This document shows, in pieces, positions 51,985 through 61,900 of a stretch of 64,000 nt of DNA. The notes below the pieces were generated by a model that did no database searches, was not told the origin of the DNA, and saw only the letters and a list, made by a program, of their open reading frames with translations. How positions within the stretch are numbered: the first letter of the stretch is position 1; each line of letters opens with the position of its first letter. The translations under genes were made by a program, and so were the position numbers. The stretch is taken from contig NZ_JAQZCH010000002.1 in the NCBI RefSeq assembly GCF_028737325.1, positions 124,001 to 188,000 on the forward strand. Direction: 5' to 3'. The DNA comes from Microbacterium thalli (GTDB lineage: Bacteria; Actinomycetota; Actinomycetes; Actinomycetales; Microbacteriaceae).

Positions 51985-52863
51985 ATGGAGACGACGGCGC
52001 GCGCGCACGCATTCAGCGGGCCGAGCGACCTGCACCTGCACTCCCTGCGATCGGACGGCACCGAGCCGCCCGCCGCCGTCGTCCTGGCCGCGCACCGGCA
52101 CGGGCTGCGCACGATCGCGCTGACCGATCACGACACGACCGCCGGGTGGGCCGAGGCCGCCGAGGCGACCGCGTCGCTCGGGATGACGCTCCTGCCCGGC
52201 ATGGAACTGAGCGCCCGGCACGAGTGGCGCACGGTGCACCTGCTGGCGTACCTGTTCGATCCGGATCACCCCCGGCTGCGCGCCGAGATGGAACGCATCC
52301 GCGAGGACCGCGTGGGCCGCGCCGAGCGCATCGTGCGCAGCATCGCGCGTGAGCACGATCTGTCATGGGACGACGTCGTCGCCCAGACGGGAGCCGGTGC
52401 AACGGTCGGTCGACCGCACATCGCGGACGCTCTCGTCGCACGGGGTCTCGCCGTCGACCGGGCCGAGGCGTTCGCCGGCATCCTGCACCCGAGTCAGGGG
52501 CACTTCACCCCGCACTACGCGCCGGACCCCGTCACGGCGGTCTCGCTCGTCGTCGCCGCCGGGGGAGTGCCGATCCTCGCGCACCCCTCGCCGAGCGGTC
52601 GCGAACGCATGATGGCGCCCGCGGTGCTGCGCGAGCTGGTCGCGCAGGGACTGGCGGGCTTCGAGATCGAGCACCGCGAGAACACCCCGGACGGCAAGCG
52701 GGCGCTGCGCGCGCTCGCCACCGAGATGGATCTGATCGTGACCGGCTCGAGCGACTACCACGGTCTGGGCAAGCCCAACCTGCCCGGCGAGAACACCACG
52801 GCGGACGACATGGTGGCGCGGATCATCGCCCGGGGAAGCGGAACGGCGCCCGTCTACGCATAG
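51985..52863 (+). CDS. PHP-domain phosphoesterase (RNase AM/TrpH-like)
   Basis: The 292-residue protein carries the PHP metal motifs D-L-H-L-H-S-x-x-S-D-G-T (about 15-26), L-T-D-H-D-T (about 46-51), the H-P-S-P-S-G segment near 201 and S-S-D-Y-H-G near 259. Relatives hydrolyse 3',5'-nucleoside bisphosphates such as pAp and trim 5' ends of RNA. ATG51985 is leaderless by -10 spacing. The stop codon lies within the loop of the downstream terminator. Confidence 0.92.
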   Translation: METTARAHAFSGPSDLHLHSLRSDGTEPPAAVVLAAHRHGLRTIALTDHDTTAGWAEAAEATASLGMTLLPGMELSARHEWRTVHLLAYLFDPDHPRLRAEMERIREDRVGRAERIVRSIAREHDLSWDDVVAQTGAGATVGRPHIADALVARGLAVDRAEAFAGILHPSQGHFTPHYAPDPVTAVSLVVAAGGVPILAHPSPSGRERMMAPAVLRELVAQGLAGFEIEHRENTPDGKRALRALATEMDLIVTGSSDYHGLGKPNLPGENTTADDMVARIIARGSGTAPVYA

Positions 52864-52876
52864 ACGGGCGCCGTTC
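52841..52876. terminator. hairpin containing the PHP-gene stop codon
   Basis: A 15-bp perfect stem (52841-52855 with 52862-52876) with a six-base loop begins inside the last codons of the PHP gene, and its TAG stop straddles loop and stem. The convergent helicase gene ends at 52891, so it may serve both. Confidence 0.85.
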
Positions 52877-52890
52877 GACGCGAAGCCGGT

Positions 52891-54357
52891 TCAGCCGGCG
52901 GCCGGGGCGGCGGGGCCGCCGGCACCCGAGCCGCGGCGGCGGCGACGGCGACGCGGCGCCGTCTTGCCGTCGCGGTGCTCGCTGCCGCCCCCGTCGTGCG
53001 TGCCCGCTCCTGCCGGGGCATCTTCCGTCGCAGTGCCGTCGCCGGAGGTCGCAGCGGCCGGCGCGGAGTCGTTGCCACCGCGCGAACGCCGACGACGCGG
53101 ACGCTGGCCCGCGTCGTCGGCGGTGTCGCTCGGCACCGTCTTCACGCTCTGCGTCGTGGGCAGCTTGCGCAGACGGCCCTTCGTGCCGGCCGGGATCGCG
53201 AGGTCTTCGAACAGGTGCGGGCTCGACGAGTAGGTCTCGACGGGCTCGGGCTGCCCGAACTCCAGCGCACGGTTGATCAGGGCCCACTTGTGCAGGTCGT
53301 CCCAGTCGACGAAGGTCACCGCGATGCCGGTGCGACCGGCGCGACCGGTGCGACCGGCGCGGTGCAGGTACGCCTTCTCGTCATCGGGGATCGTGTGGTT
53401 GATGACGTGGGTGACGTCGTCGACGTCGATGCCGCGCGCGGCGACATCCGTGGCGATCAGCACGTCCTTCTTGCCGGCCTTGAAGCCCGCCATCGAACGC
53501 TCGCGTGCCTCCTGGCTCATGTCACCGTGGACCGCGCCCGCGTTGAAGCCGCGGTCGTTGAGCTCGTCGACGAGCTTCTGGGCCGCGCGCTTGGTGCGCG
53601 TGAAGATGACGGTCTTGCCCCGGCCCTCGGCCTGGAGGATGCGCGCGATGATCTCATCCTTGTCGAGCGAGTGCGCCCGGTAGACGAGGTGCTTGATGTT
53701 CGCCTGGGTCAGGCCCTCGTCGGGGTCGGTCGCGCGGATGTGGATCGGGTTCGACATGAACCGGCGAGCCAGGGCGACGATGGGGCCCGGCATGGTGGCC
53801 GAGTAGAGCATCGTGTGGCGGACGGGCGCGACCTTCTGGAAGATCTTCTCGATGTCGGGGAGGAACCCGAGGTCGAGCATCTTGTCGGCCTCGTCGAGCA
53901 CGACCTCGGTGGCATTCGACAGATCGAGCAGTCGCTGCCCGGCGAGGTCGATGAGGCGGCCGGGGGTTCCGACGACGATCTGCGCGCCGGCCTTGAGCTG
54001 GTCGATCTGGCCTTCGTACGCCTTGCCGCCGTAGATCGCCACGACGCTCGTCGAGCGGTTGCGCGTGAGCATGTCCATGTCCTCGAAGACCTGCACCGCG
54101 AGCTCGCGCGTGGGGACGACGATGAGCGCCTTGACGCCGGGCGCGGGATCGAGACCCAGACGCTGGACGACCGGGATGCCGAAGCCGAAGGTCTTGCCGG
54201 TACCGGTCTTCGCCTGGCCGATGATGTCCTGGCCGGGGAGGCCGAGGGGGATGGTCTGCTCCTGGATCGGGAACGCGTCGACGATCCCCTTCTCGGCGAG
54301 GGCGTCGACGATGTCCTGGTCGACGCCGAGGTCAGCGAAAGTGGTCATGGATGACAT
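52891..54357 (-). CDS. DEAD-box RNA helicase with basic C-terminal tail
   Basis: The 488-residue ATP-dependent RNA helicase has motif I A-K-T-G-T-G-K-T (about 50-57), P-T-R-E-L-A (about 83), T-P-G-R, D-E-A-D (about 157), S-A-T (about 189) and H-R-A-G-R-T-G-R near 340. After about residue 415 the protein becomes disordered with P-R-R-R-R-S-R and P-R-R-R-R-R-R-R blocks, probable RNA-binding tails as in CsdA/RhlE-type helicases. ATG54357 or ATG54348 is the start (M-S-S-M-T-T-F). It is divergent from a ferritin-like gene. Confidence 0.95.
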   Translation of the reverse strand: MSSMTTFADLGVDQDIVDALAEKGIVDAFPIQEQTIPLGLPGQDIIGQAKTGTGKTFGFGIPVVQRLGLDPAPGVKALIVVPTRELAVQVFEDMDMLTRNRSTSVVAIYGGKAYEGQIDQLKAGAQIVVGTPGRLIDLAGQRLLDLSNATEVVLDEADKMLDLGFLPDIEKIFQKVAPVRHTMLYSATMPGPIVALARRFMSNPIHIRATDPDEGLTQANIKHLVYRAHSLDKDEIIARILQAEGRGKTVIFTRTKRAAQKLVDELNDRGFNAGAVHGDMSQEARERSMAGFKAGKKDVLIATDVAARGIDVDDVTHVINHTIPDDEKAYLHRAGRTGRAGRTGIAVTFVDWDDLHKWALINRALEFGQPEPVETYSSSPHLFEDLAIPAGTKGRLRKLPTTQSVKTVPSDTADDAGQRPRRRRSRGGNDSAPAAATSGDGTATEDAPAGAGTHDGGGSEHRDGKTAPRRRRRRRGSGAGGPAAPAAG

Positions 54358-54466
54358 GCCTGTCTGGCGGTGAGAAGCCGCCGGGTGAACGAGTCCACGC
54401 CTTTCACTCAGCCACAGGCGCGGGGCCCCAGTCCGATGCCGGGGCGCATCCAGCCTAGCGCGACCC

Positions 54467-54472
54467 TAGGCT
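54467..54472 (+). promoter_or_regulatory. -10 element TAGGCT for the ferritin-like gene
   Basis: TAGGCT lies six bases before GTG54479, predicting a leaderless message. Confidence 0.5.
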
Positions 54473-54478
54473 GGAGCC

Positions 54479-55195
54479 GTGGTGAGCTGGTTCTTCAAAC
54501 GCAGGCGTCCCGTGGGACGAACGCTTCGGCTGCGTTCGCGCGGCGACTACGGCGATGTCCGCCGCGTCGATTTCGAGGAGCTCGCGCCCGACGTCGACAC
54601 CTTCCTCGGTCAGGCCGCCTATCTGCAGCTGGGCTATTTCGAGACGCTCAGCGACCTCATCGCGTCGACGCCCGAGCTCTCGCAGAAGGAGTCCCTGTCG
54701 CTCGCGGCGGGGACGGCCCTGTTGAAGCATCGCGAGCTGGTCGGGGTGATCCGCGACCGCGGTGCCGACCCGCTCGAGCTCATGCTCCCGTTCCGCGAGC
54801 CCCTCGACGCGTTCCGGCGTGCGACGCACGGGGCGCGCCCCCTCGAGACGATGCTCTCGGTGCACGTGACGGCCGGGATGCTGGATGACTTCTACCTCGC
54901 GCTCTCGGCGAGTTACGGCGACACGGGTCGTCAGGTCGCGGTGATCCTGCGCGCCCACGACGACCGCAGCGCGCTCGTGCGCATCATCACCGAGGCGATC
55001 GCGTCGGATGAGCAGTGGCGCGGACTGCTGTCTCTATGGGGACGCCGACTCGTCGGCGACACGTTGCTCATCGCGCGCGCCGCCCTGCGGTCGACCTCAC
55101 TCGAGCCGGCGAACGAGAAGCGCGTCGAGCCGACCTACGCCGACGTGATGGCGGCCCACGCGCGCCGGATGGCGGCGATGGGCCTCGAGGCCTGA
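54479..55195 (+). CDS. ferritin-like fold protein
   Basis: The 238-residue protein is mostly helical after a short basic N-terminus (F-F-K-R-R-R-P). It matches the actinobacterial ferritin-like family related to tRNA hydroxylase MiaE-type folds: L-G-Q-A-A-Y-L-Q-L-G-Y-F-E-T-L at about 42-56, H-R-E-L near 82 and a second helical pair at about 120-160. Candidate metal ligands are the Glu and His residues in these helices, but a full di-iron set is not obvious. GTG54479 and GTG54482 are adjacent; the -10 spacing favours the first. Confidence 0.8.
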   Translation: MVSWFFKRRRPVGRTLRLRSRGDYGDVRRVDFEELAPDVDTFLGQAAYLQLGYFETLSDLIASTPELSQKESLSLAAGTALLKHRELVGVIRDRGADPLELMLPFREPLDAFRRATHGARPLETMLSVHVTAGMLDDFYLALSASYGDTGRQVAVILRAHDDRSALVRIITEAIASDEQWRGLLSLWGRRLVGDTLLIARAALRSTSLEPANEKRVEPTYADVMAAHARRMAAMGLEA

Positions 55196-55214
55196 CAGCC
55201 GGCCGCCGCGCGGA

Positions 55215-55505
55215 TCAGCCGATACGCAGGCGCCGACGCTCGTGCTCGTCGTGCGCGGCGCGCACACGCGTGAGCACGACGAGCACGAGCGGAACGACGA
55301 CGGCGGGGGCGAGGACCGCGACGATCCAGATGACCGGGTCGGCGATGCCGAGGCCCGTCCAGGTCAGGATCGTCCAAGCCGCCCCGGACACCACGGCCCC
55401 GACGACGGGGGCGAGGGCGGCACCTCGTGCATCGCGTCCCGGCACGAGCAGCTCGGCGGCGAGGCCGATGACCGCCCCGAGGATCAGCGCGAGCAGGATG
55501 TGCAC
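55215..55505 (-). CDS. small membrane protein, three hydrophobic segments
   Basis: The 96-residue protein has hydrophobic stretches at about 3-20, 30-50 and 56-80 and a charged C-terminal tail (H-D-E-H-E-R-R-R). The first helix and following G-L-A-A-E-L-L-V-P-G-R-D loop loosely recall GlsB/YeaQ-type proteins, but I would not assign it there. It starts three bases after the DUF3107 stop and is probably translated from the same mRNA. Function unknown. Confidence 0.7.
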   Translation of the reverse strand: MHILLALILGAVIGLAAELLVPGRDARGAALAPVVGAVVSGAAWTILTWTGLGIADPVIWIVAVLAPAVVVPLVLVVLTRVRAAHDEHERRRLRIG

Positions 55506-55508
55506 GGG

Positions 55509-55733
55509 TCAGGCCACGAAGCCCACGCGACGGGTCTGGTCGGTGCCGACCTCGACGAAGGCGATCCCGGCGGTCGGGATGATGTACGAGCTGCCCTTGG
55601 CGTCGGTCAGCTCGACGAAGGCGGCGTCGGAGGACAGCGCCTCGGAGATCTTCGCGCGGACGGCGTCGGCCGAGTCGTTCGACTCCAGGCTGAGCTCGCG
55701 TCCGGTGTGGCTGATGCCGATACGAATCTCCAC
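55509..55733 (-). CDS. DUF3107 protein
   Basis: The 74-residue actinobacterial protein starts M-E-I-R-I-G-I-S-H-T-G-R-E-L and contains V-E-L-T-D-A-K-G near residue 40 and I-A-F-V-E-V-G near 57, matching DUF3107. No function is established; it lies beside the adnAB region, as I recall from other actinobacteria. GAGGAGGAG at 55741-55749, seven bases before GTG55733, is one of the strongest ribosome sites in the window and implies high expression. It is divergent from adnA. Confidence 0.93.
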   Translation of the reverse strand: MEIRIGISHTGRELSLESNDSADAVRAKISEALSSDAAFVELTDAKGSSYIIPTAGIAFVEVGTDQTRRVGFVA

Positions 55734-55848
55734 GAAAAATCTCCTCCTCCGCGACCGTCCGTCGGGCGCTCTTCGACTCTACGACACCCGTCGGGGCCGG
55801 CAGCGGGCATGGTCACGCCCTGGGCGAACGCCTGTCGGAGCCGCGCGT

Positions 55849-55854
55849 TACCGT
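55849..55854 (+). promoter_or_regulatory. -10 element TACCGT for adnAB
   Basis: TACCGT lies six bases before ATG55861 and predicts a leaderless adnA transcript. Confidence 0.45.
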
Positions 55855-55860
55855 GGATCA

Positions 55861-58800
55861 ATGCCTTCTCTCTCGCCGGACGTCGACCTGGATGCCGCGC
55901 AGTCCCGCGTCGTCGAGCTGCCGGTCGACGCGAGTGCCGTCGTGGTCGGTGCGCCCGGCACGGGCAAGTCCCTGACGGTCGTGCAGCGGGTGCGCCGGCT
56001 GGTGCGCGCGGGACTGTCTGCCGACGACCTCGTCGTCCTGACGGCGACGCGCCAGGCCGCGACCAGCCTGCGCGACGAGCTCGCCGTGGCGGTGGGTGTG
56101 GCCACGGCCGGGCCGCTCGCCCGGTCGGTCGCGGCCTTCGCGTTTCAGATCGTGCGCGGCGAGGCCGTGCGTCGCGGACTCGAGCCGCCGCGGCTGCTCA
56201 CCGGCGCCGACGAGGACGCGCTCGTGCGCGATCTGCTGGCGGGCGACGCCGAGGACGAGCGGGACGGGCCGTCGCGCTGGCCCGCCTGGCTGCCCGCGTC
56301 CGTCCGCGAATCGCGCGGGTTCCGCGCGGAGCTGCGTGCCTTCATCGCCGAATGCACGGCGCTGGGCATCGAGAGCCGGGCGCTGGCGGAGCGCGCGGAG
56401 CGTGAGGGCCGCGAGGCCTGGCGGGCGGCGGCATCCTTCCTCACCGACTACGACACGGTGAGAGACGCGATGCGCGGGGCCCATCGCGATGCCGCCGGGC
56501 TGGTCGCCGAGGCCGCCGCGATCGTGGCCCGCCGGGGTCTGCCCGACCTGCGCGTCGTGCTGGTGGATGACGCCCAGGAACTGACCAGCGGAGGCGTCCA
56601 GCTGCTCGAGGCCTGCCGGTCGCGCGGCGTCGCCGTCGTCGCCTTCGGCGACCCGGACGTCGGGTCGGGCTCCTTCCGCGGCGCGGCGCCCGAGAACTTC
56701 GCGCGCCTGGCCGCCGGTGTCGACCTCCTCGTCCTCGACCGGGTGCACCGTGCCGACGGCGGCCACGCCGACCTGGTCTCGGCCGTCACGAGCCGGATCG
56801 GCGCGATCGGCGTCGTCGCGCACCGCCGCCCGCCCGCGCCGGACCGGCGGTCGGCCACCGCCGCCACGCGCGCTCTCGTGCTGCGCTCCCGCACCGAGGA
56901 GTTCGACACCGTTGCACGCGTCCTGCGCGAGCGGCATGTCCATGCCGGCGTGCCCTGGGAGCAGTGCGCGGTCATCGCGCACGACAGTCGTCAGGTCGGG
57001 GCGCTCGAGGCCGAGCTCGCGGCGCGCGAGGTGCCGACCGTGACCTCGGGAACGGGATCGGCGCTGCGCGACTCGGCCGTCGTGCGCGATCTGCTGCGGG
57101 TGGTCGACCTGGCCGCACGGCCCCACGAGGACTGGACGCGCGACGAGATCGTCGGGGCTCTCGCGGGCGCCGGGCTCGACGCGGTCGATCAGCGGCGGCT
57201 CCGCTCGGCGTTGCGCCACACGAATGCGGATGCCGCGGCATCGTTCGTGTCGCCGTGGGAGACCCTGCGGTCGGCCATGGTCCACCCGGCCGAATTCGCG
57301 TTCGTCGACCTGCGCGAGGCGCGTCGGGCGGCCCGGGTCGCGGAAACCCTCGCTGCCGTGCACGACCTCATCGCCGACGGAGCCACGGCTCACGAGCTGC
57401 TCTGGGCCGCGTGGGAGGGCTCCGGGCGCGAGCGCGCACTGCGTGAGGCGGCCCGCGGGCACGGGCCGCTCGCCGCCCAGGCCGATCGCGACCTGGACGC
57501 CGTCGTCGCGCTGTTCCAAGCGGCGAAGCGGCACGGCGAACGCGAGGACGGCACCACGCCGATGGCGTTCCTCCGCGGCATCCTCGATGCTGATGTGGGC
57601 GACGACCGGTTCGTCGCGCCACCGGCGATGGGAGCGGTGCGGGTGCTGACGCCCGCTGCGGCCCTCGGGACCGAGTTCGACACCGTGATCGTGGCGGGGT
57701 TGCAGGAGGGCGTCTGGCCGAATCTGCGCGTTCGCGGCAGTCTGCTCGACACGTGGCGTCTGGCCTACGACGATCCGGCCGCGGCGGACGCCCTCGACCG
57801 CCGCCGCTCCGTGCTCCACGACGAGCTCCGCCTGTTCGCCCGCGCACTCTCGCGTGCTCGCGATCAGCTCGTCGTGACCGCCGTCTCGGACGACGACACG
57901 GGACCGAGCCCGTTCTTCGACGTCCTGCCCGACCCCGAGGGTGCGCCGGCCGAGGCGGCGCACCCCCTCACGCTGCGCGGCCTCGTCGCACGGCATCGCC
58001 GCACCCTCACCGATCCGCGCTCCTCGGATGCCGAACGCGCCGACGCTGCCGGTCAGCTCGTCCTGCTCGCCGACGCGGGCATCGCCGGAGCCGATCCCGA
58101 CGCCTGGTTCGGCGTCACCGCCGTGACCTCCGACGCGCCCTTGCGCGACCGCGAGGTCGAGAGCATCCGTGTCTCGCCGTCGCGGCTCGAGACACTGGAG
58201 GAGTGTCAGCTGAACTGGGTCATCGGCGAGCTCGGCGGCGACTCGGGCAGCGCGACGGCCGGTATCGGCACGATCGTGCATGGTGCGCTCGAGGTCGCCG
58301 CTCCCGACGAGGAGGCGCTCTGGACAGCGGTGGCGGAACGGTGGGGCGAGCTGGAGTTCGAGTCGCCGTGGCGTGAGCGCGCCGAACGGACGCGGGCGCG
58401 CGACCTCGTCCGCCGCCTCGCGCGGTACCTCCGCGATTTCGAGCGCGAGGGCGGTCGTCTGCTCGAGGCGGAGCCGCGCTTCGAGGTCGAGCTGGCGACC
58501 GACGACGCCGATGGGCGCATCGTCGTGAGCGGGGCCGTCGACCGGGTCGAATTGCGCGGAGACGGCTCGGTCGTGATCGTCGACCTCAAGACCGGCAAAC
58601 GCGAACCGCAGACCGACCGGGCGGTGGCGACCCACGCGCAGCTCGCGGCGTATCAGCTCGCGCACGAGCGCGGCGCGATCCCCGCGGCGGCGGGGATGCC
58701 AGGCGGCGGCGCGATGCTGCTGGTGCTGCGTCCGACCGCCGCGTCGAAGGACTACGTCGTGCCGCGTCAGCCGCCCTTCGACGACGACACGCGCGCGACG

Positions 58801-58938
58801 TTCGTCGCGCGCGTGCACGAGGCGGCGCAGACCATGGGCGGCGCGACCTTCACGGCCCCGTTCGAAGAGCACTGCCGCGACGACCATTCCTACGGGCTGT
58901 GCCGTATCCACACGATCGCCCCGGTGAGCGCGACGTGA
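55861..58938 (+). CDS. adnA: AdnA-like helicase-nuclease subunit
   Basis: The 1025-residue protein pairs a UvrD-like motor with a C-terminal RecB-type nuclease, the AdnA layout of the actinobacterial end-resection machine. Walker A is G-A-P-G-T-G-K-S (about 30-37). Motif II reads V-D-D-A-Q-E and motif III G-D-P-D-V-G-S-G-S-F-R-G-A, where the usual Q-S-I-Y is lost, so its motor may be weak. The nuclease keeps G-T-I-V-H-G, S-G-A-V-D-R-V-E and V-D-L-K-T-G-K (about 910). A C-terminal C-x8-C may join C781-region cysteines in a cluster. The stop overlaps adnB by four bases. Confidence 0.88.
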   Translation: MPSLSPDVDLDAAQSRVVELPVDASAVVVGAPGTGKSLTVVQRVRRLVRAGLSADDLVVLTATRQAATSLRDELAVAVGVATAGPLARSVAAFAFQIVRGEAVRRGLEPPRLLTGADEDALVRDLLAGDAEDERDGPSRWPAWLPASVRESRGFRAELRAFIAECTALGIESRALAERAEREGREAWRAAASFLTDYDTVRDAMRGAHRDAAGLVAEAAAIVARRGLPDLRVVLVDDAQELTSGGVQLLEACRSRGVAVVAFGDPDVGSGSFRGAAPENFARLAAGVDLLVLDRVHRADGGHADLVSAVTSRIGAIGVVAHRRPPAPDRRSATAATRALVLRSRTEEFDTVARVLRERHVHAGVPWEQCAVIAHDSRQVGALEAELAAREVPTVTSGTGSALRDSAVVRDLLRVVDLAARPHEDWTRDEIVGALAGAGLDAVDQRRLRSALRHTNADAAASFVSPWETLRSAMVHPAEFAFVDLREARRAARVAETLAAVHDLIADGATAHELLWAAWEGSGRERALREAARGHGPLAAQADRDLDAVVALFQAAKRHGEREDGTTPMAFLRGILDADVGDDRFVAPPAMGAVRVLTPAAALGTEFDTVIVAGLQEGVWPNLRVRGSLLDTWRLAYDDPAAADALDRRRSVLHDELRLFARALSRARDQLVVTAVSDDDTGPSPFFDVLPDPEGAPAEAAHPLTLRGLVARHRRTLTDPRSSDAERADAAGQLVLLADAGIAGADPDAWFGVTAVTSDAPLRDREVESIRVSPSRLETLEECQLNWVIGELGGDSGSATAGIGTIVHGALEVAAPDEEALWTAVAERWGELEFESPWRERAERTRARDLVRRLARYLRDFEREGGRLLEAEPRFEVELATDDADGRIVVSGAVDRVELRGDGSVVIVDLKTGKREPQTDRAVATHAQLAAYQLAHERGAIPAAAGMPGGGAMLLVLRPTAASKDYVVPRQPPFDDDTRATFVARVHEAAQTMGGATFTAPFEEHCRDDHSYGLCRIHTIAPVSAT

Positions 58939-61900
58939 TCGTGTCACCCGCCGCCCTCGCCGCGGCTCTCGGACAATTCCCGCCGACGCCCGAGCAGAGC
59001 GCCGTCATCTCGGCGCCCCTCGAGCCGGCGCTCGTCGTGGCGGGCGCCGGCAGCGGCAAGACCGAGACGATGGCCGGCCGCGTCGTGTGGCTCGTGGCCA
59101 ACGGTCTCGTCTCGCGGGCCGGCATCCTCGGCCTGACGTTCACCCGCAAGGCGGCGGGCGAGCTGGCCGAGCGCATCCGCCGCCGGCTCGACCGCCTGAC
59201 CGAGTTCGAAACCGCCGGACTGCTGCCTCACCTCGATGACCTGCACGCCCGCGGCGCGCTCGACGTGTTCGGCGAGCTGGAACGGGCGCATGCCCCCGCG
59301 ATCGCCCGGCTGACCACGATCGATCGGCTCGCCGACGACTGCGGCGCGCTCGGGCAGGCGGCACCGGCGGACTCGCTGCTCGATCGCCCGACGGTCTCGA
59401 CCTACAACAGCTTCGCCGACGGGATCGTGCGCGAGAACGCGGTCCGGATCGGGCGCGACCCCGAAGCCGCCGTCCTGAGCGAGTCCGCGGCGTGGCTGCT
59501 GATGCGGCGCGTCGTGCTCGAGTCCGACGACGAGCGCCTCGAGCTGCGCGACAACGCCCTGCGGACGATCATCGACGGCGCCCTCCGCATCGCACGCGAC
59601 GGCGTCGACAACCTCGTCGATTTCTCTGACCTCGGCCGGTTCGGTCACGCGTTCGCCGACGTGCTGGAACGTCCCTCCACGCGCAGCGGGACCACTGTGT
59701 ACGCGGATGTCGCGCGGGCGGCCGAACAGGTCGGCGCGCTGCCCCTGTTGGCCGATCTCGCGCGGGAGTACCAGTCGCGCAAGGTCCGCGCCGGGGTCAT
59801 CGACTTCTCGGACCAGGTGGCCGGCGCCGTCGCCGTCATCCGCGGCCACCAGGCGGTGGCCGACGAGCTGCGGGCGCGGCATCCGGTCGTCCTGCTCGAC
59901 GAGTACCAGGACACGTCGGTCGTGCAGACCGAACTGCTCGCCGCGGTGTTCTCGGGTACCGCCGTGATGGCGGTGGGCGACCCGCACCAGTCGATCTACG
60001 GCTGGCGCGGCGCGAGCGCCGGCAACCTCGGCGACTTCGCGGCGGCGTTCGCCCCGGACGGCCCGTCGCACCGGTTCTCGCTCGCGACGAGCTGGCGCAA
60101 CAGTCGACGCATCCTGCGCGCCGCCAACGCCGTGCTCACGCCGCTCGCGGAACGCTCGCCCGTGCCCGTCGACGAGCTGCGTTCACGTCCCGGTGCGCCG
60201 GAGGGACAGGTCGACATCGTCTTCGAGCCCGATCTCGACGCCGAGACCGATCGGGTCGCCGCCTGGTTCCAGTCGGTACGCGCCGACCGCGCACGTCGGG
60301 GCGAGCCGACGAGCGCGGCGATCCTGTTGCGCAGCAAGAAGCACATGACCCGCTATGCCGACGCGCTCGGGCGCCGCGGCATCCCGCATCGCATCCTCGG
60401 GCTGGGTGGCCTGCTCAGTACACCCGAGGTCGTGGATGTCGTGTCGGCGCTGCGCGTCATCAGCGACCCGACGGCGGGTTCCGCCCTGCTGCGCCTGCTC
60501 GCCGGACCCCGATGGGCCGTCGGTCTGCGCGACCTGCGCGCACTCGCCGAGCTGGCGCGCCGCCTCGCTCGCTCGGATGCGTCGCTGCAGCCCCTGCCGC
60601 CCGACCTGCGTGGCGGCGAGGAGCGCGCGTCGCTCATCGATGCGCTCGACTTCATCCTGCGGGTGCCGGCCGATCACAGCTGGCTGGCCGAACTCACTCC
60701 CGCCGCACGCGAGCGACTGCGCGAGGCGGCAGCGGTGTTCGCAGGACTGCGCCGAGCCTCGACGATGCCGGTGCCCGAGCTCGTGCGCCTCATCGAAGCC
60801 GAGCTGCGGCTCGACATCGAGCTGGCCGCCAACGAGAGCCGCGGTCCGGCACGCGTCGCCTCCGACCAGCTGCGCGCCTTCGTCGACGAGTTGCAGGGCT
60901 TCCTCGCGACCGACGAGTCGGGCTCGCTGCCCAGCCTGCTCGCCTGGCTCGACCATGCGGAGCGTCAGGACGAGTTCGCGCCGCGCACCGAGCCGCCCGA
61001 GGACGATGTCGTCCAGATCCTCACGATCCACGGGTCCAAGGGCCTCGAATGGGATGCCGTCGCCGTCGGGCGCGTCGTCGTCGATGAACTGCCCGCCCGG
61101 CCGCGCGACAAGCAGGGCTGGTTGGGTTTCGGCGTGCTGCCCTATGCGTTCCGTGGTGACGCCCGGTGGCTTCCCGAGTTCGCATGGCAGGCGCACGCGG
61201 CGCCGACGCAGCAGGACCTCAAGGCCGCCCTGACCCGCTTCGCCGACGACAACGCCGACCGGCAGCGGGAAGAGGAGCGGCGCCTGGCCTACGTCGCCGT
61301 GACGCGGGCTCGCGACGCTCTGCTGCTGAGCGGCTCGTTCTGGTCGGGCACGCGCAACCCGCGTGGTCCCAGCGCCTTCCTCACCGAGATCGCCGCGGCG
61401 CTCGACCACCCGATCGACGATGTCGACCCCGGCGAGAACCCGTACCTCGAGCGGCGACAACTCCTGTCCTGGCCGCTCGATGCGTTGGGCTCCCGTCGGA
61501 CCCGGGTGGATGCCGCAGCCGAGGCGGTCCGCGTCGTGCGAGCCTCAGGAGCCGTGCCGGAGCCGAGCCGTGATCTCGCCCTGCTTCTGGCCGAACGCGA
61601 CGAACGGCGCAACGCAGCCGCCCCGAGCGCACCGACCCGCATCCCGGCATCCCGCTTCAAGGAGTTCGCCGCGGACTACGCCACCGCCGTCGAAGCAGCG
61701 CTGCGTCCGCTGCCCGAGCGGCCGTACCGCGAGACACGGCTGGGCACCCGCTTCCACGCCTGGGTCGAGCAGCGCTCGGGCATCGCGGCGCGCGGCCCCC
61801 AGCCGGATGCGCCGTTGTGGGAGACGGACGCCGACCTCGATGAGACCGGTGCCGCCGGTGCCGGGTCGGACGCCGAGTTCCGCCTGCTGCAGGAGAATTT

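Noticed and set aside
55858..58947. A 1029-codon open frame antisense to adnA and other frames longer than 600 codons opposite typA, gcvP and the MFS region
   Set aside because: They mirror the third-position GC bias of real genes on the other strand, are rich in Arg, Asp, Gly and His, contain no family motifs and lack start signals.
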